Program-made: the position numbers and the translations under genes
The notes under the pieces: model-generated
Databases searched by the model: none
Seen by the model: only the letters and a program-made list of their open reading frames with translations
Told to the model about the DNA's origin: nothing
Shown: positions 1 to 8,888 of the stretch, piece after piece
Layout of the letters: every line of letters starts with the position of its first letter
How positions within the stretch are numbered: position 1 is the first letter of the stretch
Assembly: GCA_964431545.1 (NCBI GenBank)
Contig: CAYSLC010000008.1
Coordinates: forward strand, 1 to 55,211
Direction of reading: 5' to 3'
Origin: CAYSLC01 sp964431545
GTDB lineage: Bacteria; Desulfobacterota; Desulfobacteria; Desulfobacterales; JAABSP01
Length of the DNA stretch: 55,211 nucleotides

Positions 1-153
1 CTTGGTGCCGGTGTAGAAGTTGTCGGCGCACAGGACGTCGCATCCCTCGGTTAACAGCCGCTCGCAGAGATGTGACCCGAGAAAACCGGCGCCACCGGTC
101 ACCAGGACCCGTTTTCTGAGGTGCATTGGTTTTCTGCCGGCATTGGAATTCAT
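1..153 (-). CDS. NAD-dependent epimerase / UDP-glucuronate decarboxylase-like protein, N-terminal fragment
   Basis: Only the first 51 codons are in the window; the gene runs off the left edge. The translation has the extended-SDR dinucleotide-binding loop (VTGGAGFLGSH) followed by LCERLL and DNFYTGT, a combination typical of UDP-glucuronate decarboxylases (UXS), which make UDP-xylose from UDP-glucuronate for surface polysaccharides. The ATG at 151-153 has a GGAG-type ribosome site a few bases upstream. An in-frame ATG at 124-126 would give a more usual SDR N-terminus and is an alternative. The catalytic Ser-Tyr-Lys part lies outside, so decarboxylase versus dehydratase or epimerase cannot be decided here. 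Confidence 0.75.
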   Translation of the reverse strand, partial: MNSNAGRKPMHLRKRVLVTGGAGFLGSHLCERLLTEGCDVLCADNFYTGTK

Positions 154-410
154 CACTGCTCCGCCCCCTCGATTACAAATACAACCCCATCTAACATACT
201 GGAATCAAGTGTTTTTTCCCACCCTTCACTTCCGATATTTCATTTGTGCGGTCGAAGGGAAGTGTGCATTGAGCGACGGTATTTCAGGAAAACCGTCAGA
301 TCCTCTCACATACCTGGGGTCTTGTCAACCGATCCAAATCAATGCAAACCCTCGCCAACATTGGACTGACAGACCATTTGCGCTCGGGTCTGCGGATGGA
401 TCCGATTCAA

Positions 411-1913
411 TTAAAGGCCGGGGGAAAACCTGTGTCGTTTTGGCGTCGCCCCTTCAAAATCTGGCTTTCGGTCATCCGGAAGACAGATCCGCAGCGCCGT
501 CTCCTCCAACACCATCTTTGGGGATTGGCCGGTGGATTTCAGGCGCAGGTCGGCCTCTTTCAGGCGGACCATGGCGTCCAGAAGCGCCTCCCTGGAGAAC
601 CGTTCCGCATTCTGGAAAAGCAGAAACAGCGGATAGGGACTTTTCGATTTTCCCATCAACTGCAGGGCGGTCTTGGGCTGGGCACTTTTGCGCCCTTTTT
701 TGCCGTCGCCGCCGCCACCGATCGCCTCTTCCCAGGACCGGAGGGTTTCCAGCAGGCTCCGGTCGTGGTCCTGGATGGCGGCCAGCGTCGTCTGCTGAAA
801 TTGGGCGTAGGACATGCCGGGGCGCCAGCGGCCCTTTTCCAGGGATTGGGCCAGTGCCTTTGCCTGGAGGAGTTTCCGGACCTGATTGGTCATGGCGGCC
901 AGGATCTGGAGGGGAAAAATCCCGCCGCTCAGGAGGGAATCGATGTAAAAGAGAACATCCGCCCCGTTTCCGGCGGCCAGGGCGCCGGTCAACTCGAAGA
1001 TGGGGTCCTCCCGGGTGCGTTCCATCACGGCGGCCACGTCCTCGGGGGTGATGGTGGTCCGGTCTCCCACGTAACTGACCAGCTTCTCCAGACTCCCGAC
1101 AAAAGTCCGCAGGTCGAATCCGATCATCCGATGGATCTGCTGAAATGCCGGGGGGCTGAGACGTTTTCCGGTTGGATCGAGGATCTCCCTGGCCCGTTCC
1201 CTGAGCACCGCCTCCTGGGCCGCCTGATCCGCCTTCCGGTTCCCCCGCGGCACCGAGCAGTCGACGACCATCCCCCGGTCCCGAATCGCCGTATAGAGAC
1301 TGCGCCGTTTGTCGGCCGTATCGACGGTGAGGATCAAGTGGTTGCCCTCCGGAAAACCGCGCTCTATGGCTTTCTGGAGTTCGGCGGCGTCGTCTTTGGG
1401 GGCCTCCGGGGCGATCCCCTTTTCCCGGCAGTAGTCGATCACCTCGTGCAACCAACCATCCGCCTCCGAAAGATCCGAAGCGACCTTTGAAAGGCCCCCT
1501 GCTTCGGGTTCAACGGCCTGCTCCAGGGTCAGCGAGCGTCGGCCCAGGAGGCTTGCCAGAAATCGGGACGCTCTCTTCAGATCCTTCTCCCCATGGGCGT
1601 CCTTGATCTTTTCCAGGAGACTCTCGTCCGTTTCTTTGGCGAGAAAGATCCTCGAGTCCCGCAAGGCCACCACCTTTCTTTCGCCGAGGAAGGAATAGGT
1701 GTTGAGCCGCTGGACCGCCTCTCCGATCCGGTCGTTGTCCACCGGCTCGAAATTCATGTCGGCGGTCCCGCCGGGAAGCAGGGCCGCGATCAGGCGGTCC
1801 GCCGCGGCGCGGTGGAGGACCTCCTCGCCGTGGAGCAGGTAGACCGGTGCGAATTCCGCCCCCTTCAAGGAAGAGAGGTGGGCGTCCAACTCCTTGTATC
1901 CGATCCGCGCCAT
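411..1913 (-). CDS. holA: DNA polymerase III delta subunit
   Basis: The delta subunit is part of the clamp-loader complex and opens the beta sliding clamp. The 500-residue product begins MARIGYKELDAHL and has the family's PVYLLHGEE start, a LILTVDTAD strand, and the helical collar region beginning GFDLRTFVGSLEKLVSYVG and followed by PIFELTGALAAG. The common length is about 340 residues. The excess sits in a charged insert around residues 110-200 and a Gly/Lys-rich insert around 385-440. The start was chosen at 1913 because it lies 7 bp after the lgt stop; reading further upstream would run through lgt. It is the last gene of the ileS-lspA-lgt-holA run. Confidence 0.85.
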   Translation of the reverse strand: MARIGYKELDAHLSSLKGAEFAPVYLLHGEEVLHRAAADRLIAALLPGGTADMNFEPVDNDRIGEAVQRLNTYSFLGERKVVALRDSRIFLAKETDESLLEKIKDAHGEKDLKRASRFLASLLGRRSLTLEQAVEPEAGGLSKVASDLSEADGWLHEVIDYCREKGIAPEAPKDDAAELQKAIERGFPEGNHLILTVDTADKRRSLYTAIRDRGMVVDCSVPRGNRKADQAAQEAVLRERAREILDPTGKRLSPPAFQQIHRMIGFDLRTFVGSLEKLVSYVGDRTTITPEDVAAVMERTREDPIFELTGALAAGNGADVLFYIDSLLSGGIFPLQILAAMTNQVRKLLQAKALAQSLEKGRWRPGMSYAQFQQTTLAAIQDHDRSLLETLRSWEEAIGGGGDGKKGRKSAQPKTALQLMGKSKSPYPLFLLFQNAERFSREALLDAMVRLKEADLRLKSTGQSPKMVLEETALRICLPDDRKPDFEGATPKRHRFSPGL

Positions 1914-1920
1914 GGAGGAA

Positions 1921-2724
1921 CTAGGACTTGCGTGCGGAGGGTCCGACGCCGGGGGGGCCTTGATCCGGACCTCGGTTCCGGAAATAGGCCAGCATCCCCG
2001 CCGCCAGGAGGACGAAGACCACGCCGATGGCCTGGGAGATGGAGAGGACGCCGAACAGGGGGTCCCCACGGAAATCCCCCCGAAAAAATTCGATGATGAA
2101 CCGGGCGATCCCGTAGATCCCGACATAGAGCCAGAAGATCTGTCCGTGGAAGCGCTTTTTCCGCCGGATGGACCAGAGGAACAGAAAGATCAGGAGATTG
2201 GCCCCCGCCGAGTAGAGCTGGGTGGGGTGGAGGGGCATATGGGTGGGGGCGAGGCTCTCGGGATGGGTGAAGGTCACCGCCCACGGAAGCTCGCACGCCA
2301 GTCCGTAACAGCAGCCGGCGAAGAAACATCCCACCCGTCCCAGCGCGTGACCGACGGCCACGCCGGGGGCGAGGATGTCGAGGGTCCGCCACAGGGGCAT
2401 CCTGTGGCGCCGGAAGTAGACGGCGATGGTGGCCAGGGCCCCCAGAAAGCCGCCGTAGAAGACCAGTCCGCCGTTCCAGATGCGGAAGATCTCCAGTGGG
2501 TTCCCGAGAAAGGTCTTCGGGGCGGTCAGGACGTAGAAGAGCCTCGCGCCGAGGATCGAGAAGATCAGGAGAAAAAAGCACAGATCGGTGATCCGTTCCG
2601 GATTCTCCCCCAGTCGCCGGGCCTCCTGCTTGGCGACCCAGATCCCGGCCAGGAATCCCATGGCCACGAACAGGCCGTAGGTATAGAGCGACACATCGCC
2701 CAATCGAAGGAGAACCGGGTACAC
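1921..2724 (-). CDS. lgt: Prolipoprotein diacylglyceryl transferase
   Basis: This inner-membrane enzyme transfers diacylglycerol from phosphatidylglycerol to the lipobox cysteine of prolipoproteins, the first step of lipoprotein maturation. The 267-residue product is strongly hydrophobic with about seven membrane segments. It carries the Lgt signature region HALGRVGCFFAGCCYG near residues 140-155, the HPTQLY segment, and the N-terminal YTYGLFVAMGF segment. It sits directly downstream of lspA, the next enzyme in the same pathway (spacing 8 bp), and 7 bp before holA, which indicates one transcript. Length and motifs match the family. Confidence 0.95.
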   Translation of the reverse strand: MYPVLLRLGDVSLYTYGLFVAMGFLAGIWVAKQEARRLGENPERITDLCFFLLIFSILGARLFYVLTAPKTFLGNPLEIFRIWNGGLVFYGGFLGALATIAVYFRRHRMPLWRTLDILAPGVAVGHALGRVGCFFAGCCYGLACELPWAVTFTHPESLAPTHMPLHPTQLYSAGANLLIFLFLWSIRRKKRFHGQIFWLYVGIYGIARFIIEFFRGDFRGDPLFGVLSISQAIGVVFVLLAAGMLAYFRNRGPDQGPPGVGPSARKS

Positions 2725-2732
2725 GGCGGCTT

Positions 2733-3227
2733 CTACTCCGGCATGTTGTCGAAGAGGATGTGGATCACGAAGATGGAGACCCCCACCGTGATGGCGCTGT
2801 CGGCCACGTTGAAGGCCGGCCAGTGCCAGCTGCCCACATAGAAGTCGAGGAAGTCGACCACCTTTCCGAACCGCAGCCGGTCGATGAGATTGCCGACGGC
2901 CCCGCCGAAGATCAACGCGAAGCCCGCGGCCAGCCAGGGGTGGCTCGGCGGGGTCCTCCGGTAGAAGTAGAGGACGAAGACCGCGGCCAGGGAGGAGACC
3001 ACCAGAAACAGCAGCTTTCTGAGCAGCGGCGCGTGTCCGGCGAAGATGCCGAAGGCCCCCCCGGGGTTGTGGATGTGGGTGATGTTGAAAAACCCGGGGA
3101 TCACCGAAATCGATCGGTGGAGGTCCAGGGTCTTCAGGATCACCAGCTTGGAGATCTGGTCGAGGACCACCACGGCGCCGGCGATGGCCGTCAGCCGGGC
3201 ATACTTTCCTTCGATCAACCGACCCAT
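2733..3227 (-). CDS. lspA: Lipoprotein signal peptidase (signal peptidase II)
   Basis: LspA is the membrane aspartyl protease that cleaves the signal peptide of lipidated prolipoproteins. The product from the chosen start (MGRLIEGKY) has 164 residues, four hydrophobic segments, and the two catalytic-aspartate blocks: GNLIDRLRFGKVVDF and FNVADSAI. The family segments VVLDQISKL and FNITHIHNPGGAFG are also present. A longer reading frame exists to 3311, but it would overlap ileS. The ATG at 3225-3227 lies one base from the ileS stop, which suggests translational coupling. Its partner lgt follows at once. Confidence 0.94.
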   Translation of the reverse strand: MGRLIEGKYARLTAIAGAVVVLDQISKLVILKTLDLHRSISVIPGFFNITHIHNPGGAFGIFAGHAPLLRKLLFLVVSSLAAVFVLYFYRRTPPSHPWLAAGFALIFGGAVGNLIDRLRFGKVVDFLDFYVGSWHWPAFNVADSAITVGVSIFVIHILFDNMPE

Positions 3228-3228
3228 A

Positions 3229-6048
3229 TCATCCGGTGATTCGGGAGAGCGCCGTCTCGCACCGGCGGCAGACCGTGGGGTGGGCGTCCAACGTGCCCAC
3301 GGACGGATCATGGACCCAGCAGCGTTCGCACTTGTCCCCGGCGGCCTTGGCCACGCCGACGGCCAACCCTTCCACCTCCCGGCTCTTTCCGGCTTCCGGA
3401 TTCTCCTGGTCCGCGAGGGTCACTTCCGAGACGATGAGAAAGCCCCGGAGATCCCCTTCGTGCTCTTTCAGGAGCCGGAACAGGTCCCGGTCGGTCACAT
3501 GGAGGGAGACCGCCGCGTCCAGGGAGTGGCCGATCACCTTTCGGGCCCGGGCCTCCTCCAGAAACCGGGTGACCTCTCCCCGGACGTCGAGCAGTTTCTC
3601 CCAGGTTTCGGCCAGCGGCCGATCGATCCACTCCGGCTCGGTTTTGGCCATCGCGGCCAGGTGGACGCTCGGCTCCCGGCCGGAGCGTTCGGGCATGTGG
3701 GCCCAGATCTCCTCCGCGGTGAAGGGGAGCAGGGGCGCCATGAGCCGCACCACCCCGTCCAAAATCGCGTACATGGCGGTCTGGGCGCTCCGCCGGGCTT
3801 CGGATTCGGGCGGCGAGGTGTAGAGACGGTCCTTGAGCACATCGAGGTAGAAGGCGGAGAGATCCACGGTGCAGTAGTTGTGGAGGGAGTGGTAGATCAT
3901 GTGGAACTCGTAGGCGTCGTAGGCCCCGCGTCCCTTTTCGATCAACCCGGACAGGACGTGCAGGGCATACCGGTCGATCTCGGCCATGGACCCGTGGTCG
4001 ACGCCATGGCGCTCGGGATGAAAATCGGACAGGTTTCCCAAAATAAACCGGCAGGTGTTTCGGATGCGTCGGTAGGCGTCACTGAGCTGTTTGATGATGT
4101 TGTCGGAGATCCGGATGTCGTCCCGGTAGTCGGAGGCGGAGACCCAGAGACGGAGGATCTCCGCGCCGTACTTGTCAACGATCTCGCCGGGGGCCACCAC
4201 GTTGCCGATGGACTTGGACATCTTCCGGCCCTCCTCGTCCACCACGAACCCGTGGGTGAGGACCGCGTCATAAGGGGCCTGGCCCCTCGTGCCCACCGCG
4301 GTGAGCAGGGAGCTGTGGAACCACCCCCGGTGCTGGTCGCTCCCCTCCAGGTAGAGATCGGCGGGCCACTTGAGGTCGTTCCGGTATTCGAGGACCGCCG
4401 CGTGGCTGACCCCCGAATCGAACCAGACATCGAGGATGTCGGTCTCCTTGGCGAAGTCGGTCCCGCCGCACGCCTCGCAGGCCGTCCCTTTCGGCAGGAG
4501 ATCGGCGGCATCCTTCTCCAGCCAGATATCTGCGCCATGGGCCTTGAAGAGTTCATAGACGTGGTCCACCGTCTGTTGGTTCACCAGCAGGGCCCGGCAG
4601 GCGGCGCAGTAGAAGACGGTGATGGGAACCCCCCAGGCCCGCTGGCGGGAGACGCACCAGTCCGGCCGGTTTTCGATCATCCCGTAGATCCGCTCCCGCC
4701 CCCACCGGGGGATCCACGAGACCCGGTCGATCTCCTCCAGGGATTTCCGCCGCAGGCCCGTTCCGTCCATGGAGATGAACCACTGGGGGGTGGCCCGGAA
4801 GATCACCGGCTTCTTGCACCGCCAGCAGTGGGGGTAGGAGTGGCGCATGGTCTCCTCGGCCAGGAGGGCCCCCTCCCCTTTCAGCTTCTCGGTGATGGCG
4901 GGATTGGCGTCGAAGACGAAGGTCCCCGAAAAGTAGTCCACCGCCTCGGTGAACCGGCCATGGTCGTCCACCGGCGAGTAGACGTCGAGCCCGTAGGTCA
5001 GCCCCACCTCGTGGTCCTCCCGCCCGTGGCCGGGGGCGGTGTGGACGCAGCCGGTGCCCGCCTCCAGGGTTACGTGGCCGCCGAGGATGACCAGCGACTC
5101 CCGGTCGTACAGCGGATGGCGGCAGCGGCGGCGCTCCAGATCTCCGGCCTTCAGCGAGGCGAGAATCTCGTAATCGGTGATTCCGAAGGCGGCCATGCAC
5201 CCTTCGACAAGGTCCCGGGCCAGGATCAGGGCCTCGCCGTTCTTGGTGTCCACGGCCACGTACTCGAAGTCTGGATGGAGGGCGATGGCCAGGTTGGCCG
5301 GGATGGTCCAGGGGGTGGTGGTCCAGATCACCACATGGACCGTTCTGTCGCCGATGCCGGGGACGAGGTCGGACAGGTCGTCGATCATCCGGAACTTGAC
5401 GAAGATGGAGGGGGAGGTCTCGTCGTAGTATTCGATCTCCGCCTCGGCCAGGGCCGTCCGGCAGGAACAGCACCAATAGATCGGCTTTTTGCTCCGGAAG
5501 AGGCTTCCGTCCAGGGCGAACTTTCCGCACTCCCGGGCGATGGTCGCCTCATATTCGCGGCTCATGGTGAGGTAGGGGTTCTCCCACTCCCCGGCCACGC
5601 CCAGCCGCTTGAATTCCGCCCGCTGGATATCGATGAATTTTTCCGCATAGGCCCGGCACCGCTTCCGGATCTCCACCTGGGACATGGAAAGCTTTTTCTC
5701 CCCCAGCTCCTTGTCCACGTTGTGCTCGATGGGCAGGCCGTGGCAGTCCCACCCCGGCACATAGACCGCGTCGTATCCGGCCATCTGGCGGGACCGGACG
5801 ATGATGTCCTTGAGGACTTTGTTCAGGGCCGTGCCGATATGGATGTTGCCGTTGGCGTAGGGGGGACCGTCGTGGAGGATGAACCGCTCCCGTCGTTCGG
5901 ACCTGGAGATCTCGCGGGTGCGACGGTAGAGATCCTCCTCCTCCCATTTCTTGAGCTGTTCGGGCTCCCGCTTGGCCAGGTTCGCCTTCATGGGAAAGGG
6001 GGTCTTGGGTAGGTTGAGCGTCTTTTTATAGTCCATCTTAGGGTCCAT
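3229..6048 (-). CDS. ileS: Isoleucyl-tRNA synthetase
   Basis: This cytoplasmic class I synthetase charges tRNA-Ile and edits mischarged valine. The product is 939 residues, normal for bacterial IleRS. It has the HIGH-type motif as GNIHIGTALNK near residue 70 (Thr in the last position), an editing domain with the segment WTTTPWTIPANLA, the KMSKS loop (GRKMSKSIGN), and a C-terminal zinc module with two CxxC pairs (CERCW and CRRCE). The ATG at 6046-6048 is preferred over a TTG one codon upstream because GGAGG lies five bases before it. The ileS-lspA adjacency is a widely conserved bacterial order. A candidate promoter lies just upstream. Confidence 0.96.
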   Translation of the reverse strand: MDPKMDYKKTLNLPKTPFPMKANLAKREPEQLKKWEEEDLYRRTREISRSERRERFILHDGPPYANGNIHIGTALNKVLKDIIVRSRQMAGYDAVYVPGWDCHGLPIEHNVDKELGEKKLSMSQVEIRKRCRAYAEKFIDIQRAEFKRLGVAGEWENPYLTMSREYEATIARECGKFALDGSLFRSKKPIYWCCSCRTALAEAEIEYYDETSPSIFVKFRMIDDLSDLVPGIGDRTVHVVIWTTTPWTIPANLAIALHPDFEYVAVDTKNGEALILARDLVEGCMAAFGITDYEILASLKAGDLERRRCRHPLYDRESLVILGGHVTLEAGTGCVHTAPGHGREDHEVGLTYGLDVYSPVDDHGRFTEAVDYFSGTFVFDANPAITEKLKGEGALLAEETMRHSYPHCWRCKKPVIFRATPQWFISMDGTGLRRKSLEEIDRVSWIPRWGRERIYGMIENRPDWCVSRQRAWGVPITVFYCAACRALLVNQQTVDHVYELFKAHGADIWLEKDAADLLPKGTACEACGGTDFAKETDILDVWFDSGVSHAAVLEYRNDLKWPADLYLEGSDQHRGWFHSSLLTAVGTRGQAPYDAVLTHGFVVDEEGRKMSKSIGNVVAPGEIVDKYGAEILRLWVSASDYRDDIRISDNIIKQLSDAYRRIRNTCRFILGNLSDFHPERHGVDHGSMAEIDRYALHVLSGLIEKGRGAYDAYEFHMIYHSLHNYCTVDLSAFYLDVLKDRLYTSPPESEARRSAQTAMYAILDGVVRLMAPLLPFTAEEIWAHMPERSGREPSVHLAAMAKTEPEWIDRPLAETWEKLLDVRGEVTRFLEEARARKVIGHSLDAAVSLHVTDRDLFRLLKEHEGDLRGFLIVSEVTLADQENPEAGKSREVEGLAVGVAKAAGDKCERCWVHDPSVGTLDAHPTVCRRCETALSRITG

Positions 6049-6084
6049 CAAGGCCTCCGGGGTCGCGGAATCGTAAAATGAAGG

Positions 6085-6113
6085 AGTTTAGTTGCAAATA
6101 CCGGGGGTGTCAA
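6085..6113 (-). promoter_or_regulatory. Candidate sigma-70 promoter for ileS
   Basis: On the minus strand a perfect TTGACA (6108-6113) and TAAACT (6085-6090, four of six consensus bases) are separated by 17 bp. Transcription would start near 6078, about 30 nt before the ileS ATG, in the short gap after the upstream gene. This would let the ileS-lspA-lgt-holA unit be expressed independently of the coiled-coil gene. Confidence 0.55.
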
Positions 6114-6121
6114 GGAGTTGT

Positions 6122-7755
6122 TCAGGGCTTGTCGAAGATGGTCATGGCGGGGGCCACGGTGTCCCTGTCGCCATGGCGGTTCTCGTACGGCGTGAGGTCT
6201 TTGCCGAACCGCTCGGCCATCTGATAGATGGAGGTGGTGAAGTAGGCGGGAGCGCGTCCGTCCGGGGAGGAGGGCACGGCGGCCCGCCGAGGGGAGACCG
6301 GAGCGGAGCCCCTCGGCTCGTTTCCGAAAATTCCGATTCCCGCGGCGGGTTCCTTCCCCGAGGGGTATCCGGAAACCGGCATCCGCGTGGGGGTATCCAC
6401 AAGATCGCTTCCCCCCGCCGGGAACCCGGCACCGACGGAGGATTTGGGTGAGGACCCGGGACCCGTCCGCCGGGTGCGAAAGGCTTCCTTCCGCTCGGGT
6501 GCGGTTCGCCGGATCTCGGCTTCCCGCCGGGCGATCCGCTGCTCCGCGGAGCGCCGCCCGTCTCTCGTCTCCGGGGGTAACGTCGCATCCGAAAATCGCG
6601 GAACGGAGCCCGGGCTGAAAGGCGGAACGGAGCCCGCCCTCCCGGAGACAGTGGAGGCTTTTTCCGGCGACGCTCCAGCCCCGGAAGAGGTCCCGGTGGG
6701 TCCGGGTTCTGTTTGAGTCCCGAAGGCCGCCTTCCGGTCCGGAGCGGTTCTCCGGATTTCGGCCTCCCGCCGGGCGATCCGCCGCCGCACGGATCTCCGG
6801 TCCTCCGCCGCGGCCCGGTCGGAGACCGCCCCTTTCGGCCGTGTCCCGGTGCGGGCCGCCGGTTTCCGGGGCTCGGGAATCGCCGGGGACGACGATGTGG
6901 CCCCGGTCCTTACCGAGGCGGAATCGGGCATTTGCGCCCGCGCGGCCGGTTTCCCGGTTTCGATGGAGGAGACCGCGTTCTCCAGCCGGCCCACCTTTTT
7001 GTCCAGGTTCCGAAGGGTCTTCCCCTGTTTCTGGACCTCGTCCGCCACCCGGTCCACCGTGGACCGGATCTCATCCACCACGGCGACCTTCTCCTCCACC
7101 CGATCGACCCGCTCGGCCAAACGGCCGGTGGCGGGAGGCGTGGGCGTTGCCTGGCCGGGAGGCGTGGACGTTGCCGTGGCGGAAGGNNNNNNNNNNNNNN
7201 NNNNNNNNNNNNNNNNNNNNNNNNNNNNNNNNNNNNNNNNNNNNNNNNNNNNNNNNNNNNNNNNNNNNNNNNNNNNNNNNNNNNNNCGGGAGGCGTGGGC
7301 GTTGCCTGGCCGGGAGGCGTGGACGTTGCCGTGGCGGAAGGCGTGGCGGACGGAGGGGATGCCGGTTCAGGCCGGGCGGACGGGGGGGAAGTCGGTTCGG
7401 GGCTGGAGGAGGAGGTGGTGGTGGTGGTGTCCACGGTCCCCGCGGGCTGGGCCGGACGGGTCGCCGGGGCCGGATCGGCGGTGGAGGCCGAAGGGGAACT
7501 CGGCTCCGGGGGGCGGGGGGTACGGGTCGTATCGATCTTCTTGATCAGGACCGTTCGCCCCTCGCCTGTTTTCGATTGGTCCATGTTCATGAACAGGATC
7601 GCCAGCAGGACGGTCAGGGCGATGAGCCAGGATCCCAGGAGGATGGCGGGAACGACGCTCCGCTTCGAAGCCGTGACGGCGGCGGGCTTTTTTCGGGGTT
7701 TCGATCCGCCCTTTTTGGGCCTCTGAACCGCGTCGGATGATCTCTTCCATTTCAT
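6122..7755 (-). CDS. Membrane-anchored Pro/Thr-rich coiled-coil protein of unknown function, interrupted by an assembly gap
   Basis: I do not recognise this family. The N-terminus is basic and cytoplasmic, followed by one membrane segment (VVPAILLGSWLIALTVLLA, residues about 35-55). Next comes a long Pro/Thr/Ser/Ala linker, and then, past the gap, a heptad-like segment (RVDRVEEKVAVVDEIRS onward). The rest is Arg/Pro-rich and contains two copies of a 30-residue motif (IARREAEIRRTAP core). It ends in a short conserved-looking tail (FTTSIYQMAERFGKDLTPYENR). The start ATG at 7753-7755 has GAGGAAA upstream. The two halves are in different frames only because the 100 Ns at 7187-7286 are a placeholder: both sides read the same repeat peptide. 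The gene is upstream of ileS. A role in envelope scaffolding is only a guess. Confidence 0.6.
6480..6784 (-). repeat. Duplicated Arg/Glu-rich coding motif (copies about 6480-6542 and 6722-6784)
   Basis: Two similar stretches of about 63 bp inside the coiled-coil gene encode nearly the same peptide, with the core RRIARREAEIRRTAPDRK in one copy and QRIARREAEIRRTAPERK in the other. The DNA copies differ mostly at silent positions, which indicates an old internal duplication held by selection on the protein. Confidence 0.75.
7132..7341. repeat. Identical 55-bp repeats flanking a 100-N assembly gap
   Basis: Positions 7132-7186 and 7287-7341 are identical 55-bp sequences directly bordering the run of Ns at 7187-7286. 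They encode a Pro/Thr/Ala peptide (core STPPGQATPTPP) in the same relative frame on both sides. The copies are 155 bp apart here, not a multiple of three, although the protein must stay in frame. The N run is therefore a fixed-size placeholder over an unresolved tandem repeat. Confidence 0.85.
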
Positions 7756-7827
7756 GGACGTTTCCTCAACATACTGAAATGTAATGATGATTTTAAAAAG
7801 GTGCGGGAAAACCGGACCATAATCCCC

Positions 7828-7856
7828 TAGATAATCGAAAAACGAATAAATATCAA
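7828..7856 (-). promoter_or_regulatory. Weak candidate promoter for the coiled-coil gene
   Basis: TTGATA (7851-7856) and TATCTA (7828-7833) on the minus strand are spaced 17 bp apart in an AT-rich patch between the hydrolase stop codon and the coiled-coil gene. The -10 match is poor, so this is tentative. Confidence 0.3.
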
Positions 7857-8776
7857 GCTTTATCTCGGGTTATCCCGTTCGGTTGGTCCAGGAAGAGATC
7901 GAAGGCTTCCCAGAAATGATCCCGAAGGGGGTCCCGCTCCATGAGGATCTCATGGCGCGCGCCGCCGATGGTCACGTGGACGCACCTTCTCAGGGCCTCA
8001 CAGAGCCGGGTCTGCGCCTCCAGGGAGACTACCCGGTCCTTCCCCGCGCTGACCAGCAGGACCGGCAGGGTGAGCCTGGAAGCGGCTTCGGAATCGTTCA
8101 ATGCATCGATGGAGGCGAACGTGGCCCGGAGCCAATGGTAGGTCACCCCCCCGAGGGCCAGTGCCGGTTTTTTGAGGATCTCCCGCTTGACCCGGAGAAA
8201 CCGCGACAGGTCGGAGGTGAGCCGGTTCCCGCCGAACCGGTCTTCAATGAAGGTATAGGGGGCCGCGCCGAGGACATAGGCCCGGCCGAACCCGGCCTTC
8301 GGGGCCAGCCGGGCGAGCAGGCGGGCGAGTGCCCGGGGAAAGGGGGCGGTACAAATGTCGAGCATGGGGGAGACCAGCACCAGCCGATCACACCCGTCCG
8401 GCCGTTCCAGGAGGTATCGAAGGGCGATATGTCCGCCCATGGAATGGGTGAGGAAAACCAGGGGGGGAACGGCCCTCGGAACCACGATCCGGTCCAAAAA
8501 TTGTTTCAGGTCATGGATGTACTCTTCATATGTCCCGACATAGCCCCGGTGGCGGTCGCGCAGCAACCGGGTGGAGAGGCCCTGCCCCCGCCAGTCGAGG
8601 CAGTGGACGAAAAACCCCCGCCGGTTGAGGTCCGAGACGACCTCGGCGTACTTCTCCATGAACTCGAACCGCCCGCCCAGGAGCACCACGGTTCCCTTTC
8701 TCTCCCCCCTCGCCGGCCAGGCGCCGTGGCGGATGGAGACGCCCCTTTCGGTGGTGATGTATCCGAAATCGACCAT
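7853..8776 (-). CDS. Alpha/beta hydrolase, lysophospholipase / monoacylglycerol lipase-like
   Basis: The product (about 307 residues) has the PldB / monoacylglycerol-lipase pattern. An oxyanion-side loop VVLLGGRFEFMEKY is followed by DWRGQGLS, the nucleophile elbow THSMGGH, a late Asp in SAGKDRVVS, and His in GGARHEILME. No signal peptide is seen, so it is probably cytosolic and acts on lipid esters. The ATG at 8774-8776 (MVDFGYITTERG) fits the family N-terminus but has a weak ribosome site. A GTG at 8861-8863 would add 29 residues that look unlike the family and would overlap the promoter of the divergent gene. The substrate cannot be read from sequence. Confidence 0.75.
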   Translation of the reverse strand: MVDFGYITTERGVSIRHGAWPARGERKGTVVLLGGRFEFMEKYAEVVSDLNRRGFFVHCLDWRGQGLSTRLLRDRHRGYVGTYEEYIHDLKQFLDRIVVPRAVPPLVFLTHSMGGHIALRYLLERPDGCDRLVLVSPMLDICTAPFPRALARLLARLAPKAGFGRAYVLGAAPYTFIEDRFGGNRLTSDLSRFLRVKREILKKPALALGGVTYHWLRATFASIDALNDSEAASRLTLPVLLVSAGKDRVVSLEAQTRLCEALRRCVHVTIGGARHEILMERDPLRDHFWEAFDLFLDQPNGITRDKA

Positions 8777-8786
8777 CTGATGTTTG

Positions 8787-8815
8787 TTGACCTTACGCCC
8801 CTTTTCCCGTATGGT
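8787..8815 (+). promoter_or_regulatory. Candidate promoter for the 84-aa protein / M29 peptidase / epimerase unit
   Basis: TTGACC (8787-8792) and TATGGT (8810-8815) are spaced 17 bp apart on the plus strand, about 75 bp before the ATG at 8889. It lies just upstream of the divergent hydrolase start, so it is a divergent promoter region if the hydrolase starts at 8776. Confidence 0.4.
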
Positions 8816-8888
8816 TCGGGCCTGCTCTGGCGGACCGTCGAGGATTCGGCAACCATAACCCACTTTTCAGGAATCAAAAAGGAAAAAA

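Noticed and set aside
3046..6012. Very long plus-strand open frame (about 990 codons) opposite ileS
   Set aside because: It mirrors ileS in a high-GC gene, has no ribosome site or known motif, and its peptide is low-complexity Gly/Pro/Val-rich as expected of an antisense shadow.
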